Assembly: GCA_022376515.1 (NCBI GenBank)
Contig: WTXI01000023.1
Coordinates: 124,001-188,000, forward strand
Reading direction: 5' to 3'
Source: Lactifluus volemus
Taxonomy: Eukaryota; Basidiomycota; Agaricomycetes; Russulales; Russulaceae
Length of the DNA stretch: 64,000 nucleotides
The notes beneath the pieces are model-generated. The model was given only the letters and a program-made list of their open reading frames with translations. It ran no database searches and was not told the origin of the DNA. Below, piece by piece: positions 24,796 to 36,571 of this stretch. The translations under genes and the position numbers were made by a program. Numbering within the stretch: the first letter of the stretch is position 1; every line of letters begins with the position of its first letter.

Positions 24796-25037
24796 TGTCG
24801 ATACAATAGTGTAATCACCTGTGAGATGAGATAGTGTTCAGTCATAGGCAACCGGAGTGAAGTGAATGCATTGAAAACTACACTCTTTTATACTGTCCAA
24901 ACCGTAAATGTCCAGAATAATTGCAATTTTTATTCAACCCATAATTGTGTATCTAAGTGTCCAGGGAGCTACTCCAGTACCTAAATTGTCATTAATCATG
25001 GCTAGCAGATCGGCGGGATCCGGATCATGTCTCAACA
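24796..25037. mobile_element. Solo LTR, 242 bp
   Basis: Starts TGTCGATACAATAG and ends GTCTCAACA. The copy at 34169 starts TGTTGA, giving matched TGTTGA..TCAACA ends. Absent from the corresponding points in copies 1 (about 16070) and 4 (about 39485), which are empty sites. Confidence 0.65.
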
Positions 25038-25719
25038 CCACCTCCGGATTCAACGTGGTATAGAAAACGACCGAATGCAAAAAATAGGACGGTTAAACCG
25101 GTTCGCACAAGAGCACGACTTGGTGACAAACTCGGAGTGCACGCAGAAACTTGCGCAGGAGAGCAATTACACTCTTGATACGTGCTCGTCGAGCGCGTGA
25201 ATGATTTGTATGTCTACCTACCGACTTCTCCTTTCCTGCTTTCCTTTTTTTTGTCGAATATTGATTTGTGGATTCAGAAGTTGAATAGAGTAACTATCGA
25301 GTAGTCTCGTCGCTTAACACGTCAACTGACCAGGAGCCGAGATCTCAGACATAATCTAACACTCCTGTTGCACTGGTTCCCTGTCAATCGCAACATTTCA
25401 TGCGCCTTCGAGGATTATTGTTCGAGAAAACGTCAGATGCAACAAATAGAGAGCCATCATAGACAGGCAAACTTGAAGCGAGACATGAACCACAGCGTTC
25501 TCTCGGAGCGAAAGAAACACGGCAGAATAGGGGAACCATTACGGCAGAGCAGAGTGAAGAGTGAAGGAGACCACGAGGTAGCCTGAAGGGATAGAGAAGC
25601 AACTTTAACATAACTCTATGCTATTGACAGCCTAGTGGGAAACGCTCCTCAAACGGCCCTCAAGATCCTATCACAATCGCCGAAGCCGCGGCAAGGTCCC
25701 ATTTTCGGTCTGGACAAAA

Positions 25720-26560
25720 TTTATCTGGGATCAAGGAATGCAAACTGCTGAGTCTGGTCGTGCTTGGACATCACACTGACTGCTCTCTGTACTCCTCGAG
25801 GGCGCGTACTTGGCATCGGTTGATATGTCTCGACTGCGTGATTGCTCACCTGCGCGAGCTTCTGCACGCGCTCCACGTTCTTCTTCAGCAAGCCGTGTGC
25901 GAAATGGATCAGGCTGATCCATGACATGGGGCGGCTGCGCTGGCGGGCCCCGCATCCAGTGGTGGGTGTGGCGAGCCTCGCCCTGAAGCTGGTGAGGGCA
26001 TGGGCACATCGCTGACGGATCGGTACCAAGACGCGGGCTCGGTGATGTCCGCCTTCGGTCGGCCCGCAATAGATGAAAAGAACCGAGGACACGTGTTTCC
26101 TGTAGAAAACGATTGTCGTGTTAGCGTCGTGTTAGCCGTATTGCGGTCCTGAAGTCTCTGTTTAAAGTCTAGTGGCCACTCACCGGAGAGTGAACTTGCA
26201 GCTCGTATGTCCTTTGTGCTGTGTGGTGCTTCTCCAACTGTGGATAAACAGGCCATGATCATGTAAGTGATCGATACGCCCTCTGTGACTGCCTCTGTCT
26301 CATTGATAAGTTCCGCGAACGCAGGCTATTTGTGGCTCGTGCTGCAGCTTCTGGGTGTTTTCCACACAGCTGCTTTTCAAGGACGGCCTTGCCTTTTTGC
26401 AAGGTGCCAGTGAAAAGAAGCACGCCATCAGAATCGCGTGTCAAACGTTTCATACCTGTGCGTACGCGTGGAGTGCGCTGGCAGTAGTCGGTCATTTCGG
26501 GGCCGGAAAAGCCACCGTCCTGCAGGGCGCTCTTTTCTTTGATTAGTTCTACGCTAAGCT
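25720..26560 (-). pseudogene. S segment gene fragment, copy 2 (longest open form)
   Basis: On the minus strand an exon ending GEAPHSTKDIRAASSLS joins by a GTGAGT..TTCTACAG intron to an open stretch with FFSSIAGRPKADITEPASWYRS ending in a stop near 25909. A second frame, 26092-25721, contains HFAHGLLKKN and ends QQFAFLDPR. I do not recognise the family. It may be the relic of a captured gene spread by segmental duplication. Confidence 0.35.
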
Positions 26561-26780
26561 CACTTTCACGGCGTTAGAGAAGTCACCCAGTCACAGATCG
26601 GTGTTTTCTGTGTGTTCTTGAACGCCCCAGATTTCTATCTGTACACCTTCTCATTTATATTTCACAACTTCGAGCACATTGCTGCTGGTGTGCATACAGT
26701 GGTTTGGTGTAGTTCCCACGACACAAGACGCTGACCCCGAGATCTCAGACCTAATCTAACTTGATGGATCCTCCTTCTCA

Positions 26781-27438
26781 TCACTTATAACGGGTACCAG
26801 AGAGTCCAAGGCAGACAAGGGGAAGGTTGGGTGACGTGGCGGGGGCTTGCGTCTACTAGTAGCTGGCTTAGCTGGCAACAAGCCGGCTTATCCCGAGTTG
26901 GCTAAAAGGGGCGGCTATGTGACATGTGGCTCGGCTCGGCTCGCGATTTAGCCGACTACAGCTCCACTGGCAGCTATACTAACCCTCCCCGCCTCTCTGA
27001 TCACCCCCCCCATTCTGATCAGTCACGCTATGGTCACAGGTCATATTTGAGATCTGATTGGCTTTTGCGAGCGCCTAAGTATGCTATTTTGGAAATATTG
27101 TAAACTCCGACAGGCAGGTGTGACAAACACACTGTTTTTTTATTTTGCCACACACCACAATTTCTACCAAAAAAAATGGATGGAATACGGTTGCACATGG
27201 TACTAGATACTGTAGGCTAAATTTTGTGGTGATTGAGCAAGAAATGGGCGAGAAATTTGGAGTGACCAGAAAGGGGGGGTGATCTGAGAGGGGGCGAGGG
27301 TTAGTAGCTGCTTAGTGCCGCCGAAACACTATGATAGCTGGTACTGCGGGATTGTCACAAACACGACGTGTCGATTGAGCCAAGTTCTCGGCACTCAGTA
27401 CTCAGTACTCACTGGCAGTGCTCCGAGTCAACCCGTGT
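26781..27438. other. Spacer upstream of F2
   Basis: Contains the MITE listed at 26979-27304. The rest matches 36090-36380 upstream of F3. Confidence 0.6.
26979..27304. mobile_element. TA-flanked MITE, 326 bp
   Basis: Terminal inverted repeats of about 40 bp start CTAACCCTCCCCGCC on the left; the reverse complement of the right end starts CTAACCCTCGCCCCC. TA duplications lie at 26977-26978 and 27305-27306. The paralogous spacer at 36250-36260 reads GGCAGCTATAGCTGC without the element, an exact empty site. TIR length and TA target suggest mobilisation by a Tc1/mariner-type transposase. No coding capacity. Confidence 0.88.
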
Positions 27439-27439
27439 G

Positions 27440-27580
27440 ATATAAAAAAAAATCCACGACTACCGTTGATGAATGAATCAGGTGTGCTAATCAGCGCAGG
27501 TTTCTAGCTTGTCATCCCTTCGTTATGATACCTCACGTTTGCAACGTGGTTACTACAGCATGACCCCCTTAAAGTGTCTG
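27440..27580 (+). promoter_or_regulatory. F2 promoter elements
   Basis: TATAAAAA at 27440, CCTCACGTTTGCAACGTGG at 27531-27549 and CCCCTTAAAGTG at 27565, in the same order as F1. Confidence 0.6.
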
Positions 27581-27629
27581 TCCAAGATGTATGGACTCCA
27601 TCTTTTTCTTCATACTACGCATTTCTTCA

Positions 27630-29563
27630 ATGTCTCAGCCTGAACATCACGCTCTCAACGTCTGTGGCATCAATTGTCACCGGAAGAAGCCCCAAGGTAT
27701 GTTTACCTTTGTTTCAACATTAGTCTTATCCACCCACATGCACGCTAGATTCCCGCCCATACCCTGAATTTGATGATAGCTCGGAGCCCCTCTACACTAT
27801 GTATTGCAAGATGACGGAGGGAGACAATGAGAAAGCCAAATTCTTGCAAGGGTATTACGACGTGATGATTATCTTCGTGCGTACCCCCCTTATTCTCCTG
27901 GCCGCAAATATCAAGCCAATATCACAGATGGGCTTATACTTGGCCGTCATTGCGGCAATACTTGCGGTGACAATCCAGGACCTCAAACCAGACACACAGG
28001 AAAGGACTGCATTCTATCTCGAGAAACTTTACGAACTTCAGTTTCCCGGAGACTCCAACGGATCTCTCCCTTCCACACCAGCTCGACCTCCCCCATTCTC
28101 TGCTCCGACATATGCCATCTGGTCAAACTCACTCTCGTTCATGAGTTTGATTTTCGGTCTTTGCACTGCGATTCTCGCCATATCGATACGGCATTGGATG
28201 ACTAAGTGCCTCCTATTTACTCGGTCCCTGAATAACAGCCCCCACTATCGAGCACGGATGCAAGACGTCATTGTCAACGAATACCAGGATTTGAATTCGA
28301 ATTCCCTGCATGTTTGGGTCGTAATAGTCATGGCCCATCTTTCCGCGTTCCTTTTGTGGGCTGGCGTTGCCATATACCTCTTCCATTATAGCAAAACTGT
28401 CTTCATTGTATCCTTTTCTACTGCAGTCTTTTGCCTCTTCTGGTATCTCAGCATCGTATATGGGCTGGGAATGGTAAGTGGCCCCTCTATTCTTTCATCG
28501 TGTATTCACATGTCAACCCTAATTCTTCGTTTGTTCGCAGGTTCGTTCCAAGGCGCGATTGTCACCGGGCGACGTCCGCATCTTGGATCGACTATTCAAT
28601 GCTGTTGTCGAAGATTCTGACCTTGTGCAGTTCTTTGAGAACATGCTCGCCTTTTGCAAGTCAAAAGTAGTCGACCATCCTCTACAGAAGATTACTGAAT
28701 TAGGAAGCGAGAGGCTTCAGACGGCCATGCAGAAGTTATTGGAGCATACTTGGTCATCCAATTTAACTGTCTCGGAGAAATTGCGCCGACTCGTGGTTTG
28801 TGTCAACTTCGCTGACACTATACTCTTCCCAAGTGTAACGTCATCAATCTTCGAACACATATCCACCCAGGACCAGCATGATGCGCTGAGTTACGTTGAA
28901 ATGTGGCATCTTCTGAGACCCAAGGGAAGAATTACCGGACAGAAGATCGGTTCATGTGCACAAAGCATTGTTGCTGGCATCATTTCCAAAGTACAGGCAG
29001 ACGACAGCGATTGGGTTGCGCTTGCTACGGACCAATTAGGCCCTTCCCTTCCACACTACCTTGAACATGGAAATGATAGCGTGTTACTTGCTAACCTGAT
29101 TCACATCACTCGCCAGATCCTTGAGTCTTCAAGGGATGATCCAGGTTGGGATATGGCCGACGCCTTGTCATTCAACATATTTCCAACGCTTTCCAATTTT
29201 GACATACGAAATACACTTCCTGAACTGCAGCAGGATTTCCTTGCCTTATGGAATGAAATGGAACAAACGCAGAACGACAAACTTGTCGCGCAAGTCCGCG
29301 ACAGGCTTCGTAATTTCCACGACGCCCTCCCTCTCGGTTCCCGGGCCGAGGACCGGCACGATCCACCCACGCACATGGATGTTGACCCCCTGGCTAACCG
29401 TGACACGCGTAGCATCACTTCGATCCGCTCATCCTCCAACCTTACTCCTGTTTCTATGTCACCCATTCCCTCTTCATCACGGATGCTGTTGCAGCGGGCT
29501 TCAGGCCCTATTACCCCAGAACCTGCCGAAGAGTTGTCACCCGGTGGCCTAACGTCAACGTGA
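27630..29563 (+). CDS. F2: DUF6535 family membrane protein
   Basis: Exons 27630-27696, 27749-27876, 27928-28473 and 28541-29563 join in phase to 587 residues. Same layout as F1, with a shorter exon 1 and an exon 3 longer by two codons (a duplicated Asn-Ser in the loop before the third hydrophobic segment). TM1 reads MGLYLAVIAAILAVTIQDL. The helical half keeps the GQKIGSCAQSIVAGIIS insertion missing from F1. Disordered tail ends PAEELSPGGLTST. Apparently intact, function unknown, probably membrane-bound. Confidence 0.88.
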
Positions 29564-30177
29564 CCGCTGCCATGGTTTTGGTCATTGGTTTGCCTCTCGC
29601 CCTTCACCACCTTTCCTCTTCTCATTGGTTCATTGACAGAAACGCTGATTCGCCTGTGCATCACCAAGTCATGCCATTTTCTATTTCTCGTGCACCGCAA
29701 CGCCACCCCGACACACATCCCTTACCCCTGCCGCGCCGGCACCGCATCGACCGATTCCTTCCTCTCTTGCCTCGGGTAGTTTCTATGTCTTGCACCACAC
29801 CGAGAATCTTTTTTATTTTCATCTCCTTTTTCAGGAAGTGAGACACATTTCATGACGATCCACATGGATGCCCTTCTCCTTCTCCTTCTAGCTACTCATG
29901 ACTTCTCTTCATTCCCTTTATTTAACACTCTCAATTCTGGCCTCCTTACGTCCCCTGTTGTGGTATTCATGTGTTTTTTAGGTTGAATTACCTTGCTTTC
30001 GCACTCAGAGCTTCGCTACTTCGTCGGAACTGGCAATCGAAAAATTGATATGGATGTACTCTAAACTTTTGACCGGAGCACTTGTCAATTCAGATCTGAA
30101 CAGACAAGATTAGAATAATCTGTCGGAGATTTCTGAAGGTGCGAATGATTGGGTGGGCAAAACCCAGATCTGTCTTT
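29564..30177. other. Conserved 3' flank of F2
   Basis: Counterpart of 20199-20799, with small deletions. No gene. Confidence 0.55.
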
Positions 30178-30699
30178 TCAATGATTCTCATATCCGAGTC
30201 TTCTCCCTACTTTGTATTTCGTTGGAAATTGGAACTGGAAGTATTTGAAATGGCATACAGGTACAACCGTAACTTGAAGACGAGGAGTAACACATAAATT
30301 TAAGGGCATGGACGCGGCGTGAGGCAGTCGAGGGCCGTACCGAGCGAACAAAAATGAACGTGAAACTGAACAAGGAATCGAAAGTCACAAGGAACGCAGC
30401 AGACATAAAAGGCGACAAAGGAAACATTAGCGTAACACGAAGCCGCAGCGGGCTTGTGCCTGAGGTACAAGGGTGAAAAGGGATGAAACGAAGTGAGAAA
30501 AGGGAGGACGTGAAACAGGGTTTGAAAAAATTTCCGGGAGAAAATGAATGTCGCTCGACAAGAAATTGAACCTACAAGGACCACCATCGGCAACAACTTT
30601 GTTCGGTTAAGCGGAGAACTACGCGGAATTGTCCGACCGGTCACGACGATTTTCAGCTGACGGGTCCGTGTGAGAGTCGTGACGAGTAGGTCGTGAAAG

Positions 30700-31355
30700 T
30701 ACCTGCGAGCTGGCATTGGCAGAAGAGGCCATCGAAACGTTCGTGAGCAAATGGGTACTCGCAGGAACCAAACCGCTGGTAGTAATAGGGTCAAGCCGAA
30801 CGGTAGGGTGTTCTCCAGACGAGTCAGCAATGTTGGCTGCTGTGGTGGTGGTGGCAGCGGAAGCTACTACTACTGTGGCCTGTGAAGTACCGGCCTGAGA
30901 GCGGCCGTCACTTCCTAGTCCTGAGGCGCTCTACGTTGAGGTGGGACGAAGACTGCTGTGATACCTCCCGTGAGGGAGCAGCCTGAGGTGTGTGAGGGGC
31001 GGTATGAGGAGGAGAGTAAGACGGACGGGTCCAGGTGGTGCTGCGCGTGGTGTGATCAACGTATTATATGCGCCCTTGTGGAGTATGTCGGGCCTCCTAG
31101 CCAAGGGGGAGAGGAGTCGATATGAGGCGGAGATGGTCAAGGTCATTGCGGATCATCGCAAGAACTTTCATCCTCTCGATCGACCTCCGAGATCATCCCA
31201 CTGCTGAACAACATTTTTCTATGTCAAAATTGGAAAGCGTCTGTAAAACGAATGTCGATGCGTCAGCCATATCGCGATCCTCCAAAGGTTTGGCGAATGA
31301 TGCGCGTCATAGCGAGAAAAAGTCTCCCCTTAACCGTGTTCGAGGTAGCCCCAAA
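30700..31355 (-). pseudogene. W3: truncated DUF6535-WW pseudogene
   Basis: Counterpart of W2 at offset about 9.29 kb. The WW module is frameshifted, so the readable frame gives only scrambled RRPDILHKG-type text. Dead. Confidence 0.65.
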
Positions 31356-32137
31356 TGACGTCACGGGGTCACGTGAGAAACGGAGGGCGAGATTGAAGAT
31401 GCTCCTTAGAGTACAATTCACAACATATGCATGGATACAGCTACTGCTGGGGAATTGTAGCAGAGGCTGAGGTCGAGGGCGGAGCGCAAAGGGATGGCCC
31501 CAACCGGATTGTCCCAATGTTTGTTTTCTTCTCTCGCGTGATCTCTCTCCCCTTTCATTTTTTCGCTTCGCACGCTCATTATTGATTCAGAGATTGGGAC
31601 ACAAAAACTACCTTTTCACAAAGGTGAGAAAAGTGTATCGTAAATGAGACGAAAGGTCAAAAGGCACTCTACAAAGAGACACGTGACCGAAGCAGGGAAA
31701 TTTTCAGAGGACGCGTGTATCTCATATGCTCAGAAGACGCTCGCACTCGAATTTCCTCAACAGAAAGTAAAAACCAAAAATCAAGGGCCTAGATGCGGCG
31801 CGAGGCAGTCGAGGTCCAAAGGACAAAGGGAAGACGCGTTTTGCACGGAGAATGCCGTACCCAGTAAACAAAAGTACTAGTAAACGTAAATCCAAACAGG
31901 GACACGAAGTAGACACAAAGGAGATAAAAAAAAAGAAGGCATAGATGAAACGAGGAAAGCGAAAGAAGGATGAGACGGTGAAATACGGTACATAAAACGT
32001 GGTTTTACAAATTCCAAGAAGACCTGTTGAAAAATCACATCGACTTCATGGCATACCATTCCGCGACAGCCAATATCGCAAGTTTAAATTGCAATTTGAT
32101 TTGGCCAAGCAGAGACCAAGCCGAATAGTCCGACAGG
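31356..32137. other. Counterpart of the gene A 3' region
   Basis: Direct match to 22071-22835. No gene. Confidence 0.55.
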
Positions 32138-33760
32138 TCACGATTTCGGGTCCATGTGATCGAGTGATCTCATCTTGGTTGAATTGTTACGGCTCAGTTC
32201 TTGAGAATGACGATACACGCTGAGGGGAGTAGGGCGTACAGTGTCAGGGAGAGAAACAGAAGGTACATCCGAAATGGCATGGGTAGGAGAAGGGGTTGGT
32301 GGTGGTGGTGGTGGTGGTGGTGGTGGTGGTGGTGGTGGTGGTGGTGGTGGTGGTGGCAGAAGCCGTGGCCTGTGAAGTTCCGGCCTGAGGACGGCCATCA
32401 CTTTCGAGGGGCTGGACATTCATGTGGGACGAGGAAGAGATTGTGGGGGTGCAATTGATATGATTTGGAGCCTGCTGCGATGCTAGTAGCTCCCGTGAGG
32501 GAGGAGTCTGGGGCGCGATATAAGGCGGGGGGTCGGATGGGCGGGTCCAAGTGGTGCATTGCTTGTTATGATCGATGTAATATGTGCGCCCATCTGGAGT
32601 CTGTCGAACCTCCCATCCAGGAGGGAGATCATCGTTGCTAGGATTCATGGACGGAGGAATCCAAGTCGTGCCGCGCGTGTCATAGTATATACGGCCATCT
32701 GGAGTCTGTCGGACCTCCTCCCAACAAGAAGGGAGACCATCGCTTTGAGGTGAGCTCTCATCGCGGAGACCGCGAAGGCTGTTGCGGATCTTTATAGCGA
32801 CTCTGTTATTCGGAGCTTCCCGATTGACTTCATCCCACAAGACACCAAAGTCGCGCTTCAGACCTGGAAAAGTATTGCTTATGTCGAAATTTGAAAGTGT
32901 TGGTAATATGATTGACGACGCGGAGGCCATATCCCGACCCCGATTCAAGTCGTCCGACTCGTCCTCAGAAGAGGATTGAAGAATCTGGCGAGTGATGTGG
33001 ATCAGGTTGACAAGTAACAAGTTTTCTTGACCCTGTTCGAGGTATCGCCGAAGGACATCTTCCGATTTCCCTAATTGGTCTGCAGTCAGTGCAATCCAAC
33101 GGTGGTCCCCTGAGCGCACGTTTGAAATGATGCCAGCAACAACGCTTTGTGCGCACAACCTAATCCCATTACGTCGGTTTCGCAAGGATTGCCCCAATTC
33201 GACAATTGATGCTGGTCGCAGGGGAATATGACTTGAAGGATTGACAACGCTACGTCCGAGAGGTGTACAGAATCAGCGAACTCCACACAGGCGACAACTC
33301 GCCATATCTTTTCCGAATCGGAGAGGAATTGGATGACCAAGTACGTTCCACTGGTATTAAGTTCTTCATTGCCATTTTAAGCTTCATTTTAATCTTCTCG
33401 TCTCCGAATCGCACTAGATCTGAGTTCTCCGGCCTGAGTGCATCGAATATCTGGTCTACGATGTGGTCGTCGATCTCCATTGTCGATTTCCAGAAAAACT
33501 TCTCTTGCACAACCTGTAAAGACGGGATGCTTACGAAGAATGATAGTTGTAATGCACGTGTGTGCATAAAATGGATGAAGGCACATATCAAGACGCAAAC
33601 GATCGAGAAAGTGTAGAAGCAGATGTAGACCGGTTTATCGAGAAGCAGAAGATAGAAGGAAATGGCGAAAAGAAAAACGTTCATGGACAAAAATAACGAA
33701 TTCATCGATACCAGAACAGTCCAAATGATTGGCGATTTCTGGACGCTACTGCCAAAGCTG
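32138..33760 (-). pseudogene. A3: truncated gene A copy
   Basis: Same N-terminal truncation as A2. Breaks near 33350 (frame lost after the VERTWSSN motif) and near 33210 (deletion before GQSLRN). The frame 33197-32244 then runs through both WW modules, each complete here (RIYYDTRGTTW; GWEVRQTPDG..TTWTRP), and the poly-Thr tract. The first WW module here is better kept than in gene A itself, so gene A lost those residues after duplication. A deletion after poly-Thr shifts the tail. Confidence 0.8.
32298..32356 (-). repeat. (GGT)n microsatellite, long allele
   Basis: About 20 GGT units, the longest of the three poly-Thr alleles. Confidence 0.85.
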
Positions 33761-34168
33761 GGAAAGGTTAGGCTTCCGTCGTCGTTCCCGCGGAGCGTCG
33801 TTCCCGCGGAGTATAGGCGGTCCTTGCCAATCTCTTTCACCAACGACGCCGCAGACTTCCCCTTTGGACTGCCTTCCTACCCCTGAGTGCGTCCCGCCCG
33901 GTCTGAACAATTCCCATTTTAGGCAGGCATAATTGAAAGGACCATGCTTCCGGGAGTTCTGGATAGTCTTGGTCCAAGAGTGGTTCTGATCGGTGATTGA
34001 TTGGTGATATGGATGTACGTGTCCCAAAATTCTCTATACGCCCGGGTAACTCTGACTTTTTGTCCCGCAGATAGTCACCGGTGTACTAGTTGCGGGTACA
34101 AACACCGGTCGCCCGGTCGCCCCAGCTCACTGCACTCACCAATGGATGGAACTCCCGCTGCTGCCGCC

Positions 34169-34314
34169 TGTTGATACAATAGTGTAATTGCCTGTGAGAT
34201 TAGATAGTGTTCAACCCATAATTGTGTATCTAAGTGTCCAGGGAGCTACTCCAGTACCTAAATTGTCATTAATCATGGTTAGCAGATCCACGGGATCCGG
34301 ATCATGTCTCAACA
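34169..34314. mobile_element. Solo LTR, 146 bp (internally deleted)
   Basis: TGTTGATACAATAG..GTCTCAACA, flanked by CCGCC (34164-34168) and CCACC (34315-34319), a 5-bp target duplication with one change. Compared with the 24796 copy it lacks about 96 internal bases. Confidence 0.75.
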
Positions 34315-35008
34315 CCACCTCCGGATGGTATAGCAAACGACCGAATGCTGATAGGGCGGTTAAACCGGTTCGCACAAGAGCACGACTTGGTGACAAACTC
34401 GGAGTGCACGCAGAAACTTGCGCAGGAGAGCAATTACACTCTTGATACGTGCTCGTCGAGCGCGTGAATGATTTGTATGCCTGCCTACCGACTTCTCCTT
34501 TCCTGCTTTCCTGTTTTTGTCGAATATTGATTTGTGGAATTCAGAAGTTGAATAGAGTAACTATCGAGTAGTCTCGTCGCTTAACACGTCAACTGACCAG
34601 GAGCCGAGATCTCAGACATAATCTAATACTCCTGTTGGACTGGTTCCCTGTCAATCGCAACATTTCATGCGCCTTCGAGGATTATTGTTCGAGAAAACGT
34701 CAAATGCAACAGATAGAGAGCCATCATAGACAGATATTAGTACACCTAAGCCTGGCAAACTTGAAGCGAGACATGAACCACAGCGTTCTCTCGGAGCGAA
34801 AGAAACACGGCAGGATAGGGGAACCATTACGGCAGAGCAGAGTGAAGAGTGAAGGAGACCACGAGGTAGCCTGAAGGGATAGAGAAGCAACTTTAACATA
34901 ACTCTATGCCATTGACAGCCTAGTGGGAAACGCACCTCAAACGGCCCTCAAGATCCTATCACAATCGCCGAAGCCGCGGCAAGGTCCCATTTTCGGTCAG
35001 GACAAAAT

Positions 35009-35850
35009 TTATCTGGGATCAAGGAATGTAAACTGCTGAGTCTGGTAGTGCTTGGACATCACACTGACTGCTCTCTGTACTCCTCGAGGGCGCGTACTTG
35101 GCATCGGTTGAATTGTCTCGACGGCGTAATTGCTCACCTGCGCGAGCTTCTGCATGCGCTCCGCGTTCTTCTTCAGCAAGCCGTGTGCGAAATAGATCAG
35201 GCTGATCCATGACATGGGGCGGCTGGGCTGGCGGGCCTCGCATCCAGTGGTGGGTGTAGCGAGCCTCGCCCTGAAGCTGGTGAGGGCATGGGCACATCGC
35301 TGACGGATCGGTACCAAGACGCGGGCTCGGTGATGTCCGCCTTCGGTCGGCCCGCAATAGATGAAAAGAACCGAGGACACGTGTTTCCTGTAGAAAACGA
35401 TTGTCGTGTTAGCGTCGTGTTAGCCGTATTGCGGTCCTGAAGTCTCTCTTTAAAGTCTAGTGACCACTCACCGGAGAGTGAACTTGCAGCTCGTATGTCC
35501 TTCGTGCTGTGTGGTGCTTCTCCAACTGTGGATAAACAGGCCATGATCATTTAAGTGATCGATACGCCCTCTGTGACTGCCTCTGTCTCATTGATAAGTT
35601 CCGCGAACGCAGGCTATTTGTGGCTCGTGCTGCAGCTTCTGGGTGTTTTCCACACAGCTTCTTTTCAAGGACGGCCTTGCCTTTTTGCGGGGTGCCAGTG
35701 AAAAGAAGCACGCCATCAGAATCGCGTGTCAAACGTTTCATACCTGTGCGTACGCGTGGAGTGCGCACTGGCAGTCGGTCATTTCGGGGCCGGAAAAGCC
35801 ACCGTCCTACAGGGCGCTCTTTTCTTTGATTAGTTCTACGCCAAGCTCAC
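35009..35850 (-). pseudogene. S segment gene fragment, copy 3
   Basis: Same layout as copy 2: open after the GTGAGT..TTCTACAG intron and a downstream HFAHGLLKKN-like frame (YFAHGLLKKN here). Family unknown. Confidence 0.35.
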
Positions 35851-36379
35851 TTTCACGGCGTTAGAGAAGTCACCCAGTCACAAATCGGTGTTTTCTGTGT
35901 GTTCTTGAACGCCCCAGATTCTGATCTGTACACCTTTTCATTTATATTTCACAACTTCGAGCACATTGCTGCTGATGTGCATACAGTGGTTTGGTGTAGT
36001 TCCCACGACACAAGACACTGACCCCAAGATCTCAGACATAATCTAACTTGATGGATCCTCCTTCTCATCACTTATAACAAAAAAAAGGGTACCAGAGAGT
36101 CCAAGGCAGACAAGGGGAAGGTTGGGTGACGTGGCGGGGGCTTGCGTCTAGCTGGCTTAGCTGGCAACAAGCCGGTTGGCTAAATAGGGCAGCTATGTGA
36201 CATGTGGCTCGGCTCGGCTCGCGATTTAGCCGACTACAGCTCCACTGGCAGCTATAGCTGCTTAGTGCCGCCGAAACACTATGATAGCTGGTACTGCGGG
36301 ACGCGACGTGTCTATTGAGCCAAGTTCTCGGCACTCAGTACTTAGTACTCACTGGCAGTGCTCCGAGTCAACCCGTGTG

Positions 36380-36516
36380 ATATAAAAAAACCCACGACTA
36401 CTTCCGTTGATGAATGAATCAGGTGTGCTAATCGGCGCAGGTTTCTAGCTTGTCATCCCTTCTTTATGATACCTCATGTTTGCAACGTGGTTACTACAGC
36501 ATGACCCCCTTAAAGT
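36380..36516 (+). promoter_or_regulatory. F3 promoter elements
   Basis: TATAAAAA at 36380, CCTCATGTTTGCAACGTGG at 36472-36490 and CCCCTTAAAGTG at about 36506. Confidence 0.6.
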
Positions 36517-36571
36517 GTCTGTCCAAGATGTATGGACTCCATCTCTTTCTTCATACTACGCATCTCTTTCA

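Larger units (their letters stand above)
24600..26780. repeat. R+S repeat block, copy 2 (S inverted)
   Basis: R lies direct at 24600-25360 and S inverted at about 25365-26735. The inverted piece sits between two direct copies of GAGATCTCAGACMTAATCTAAC (about 25338 and 26739), a sequence present once in copy 1 (about 16456). Confidence 0.7.
30178..33760 (-). repeat. Inverted, truncated copy of the gene A block (copy 3)
   Basis: Reverse-complement match to 970-4780 and direct match to 20800-24388, offset about 9.3 kb, showing tandem duplication of the whole F-plus-A2 unit. Confidence 0.8.
34000..36070. repeat. R+S repeat block, copy 3 (S inverted)
   Basis: Direct match to 24600-26780 at offset about 9.28 kb. 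Contains a second solo LTR and an open copy of the S fragment (35550-35009, minus). Confidence 0.75.
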
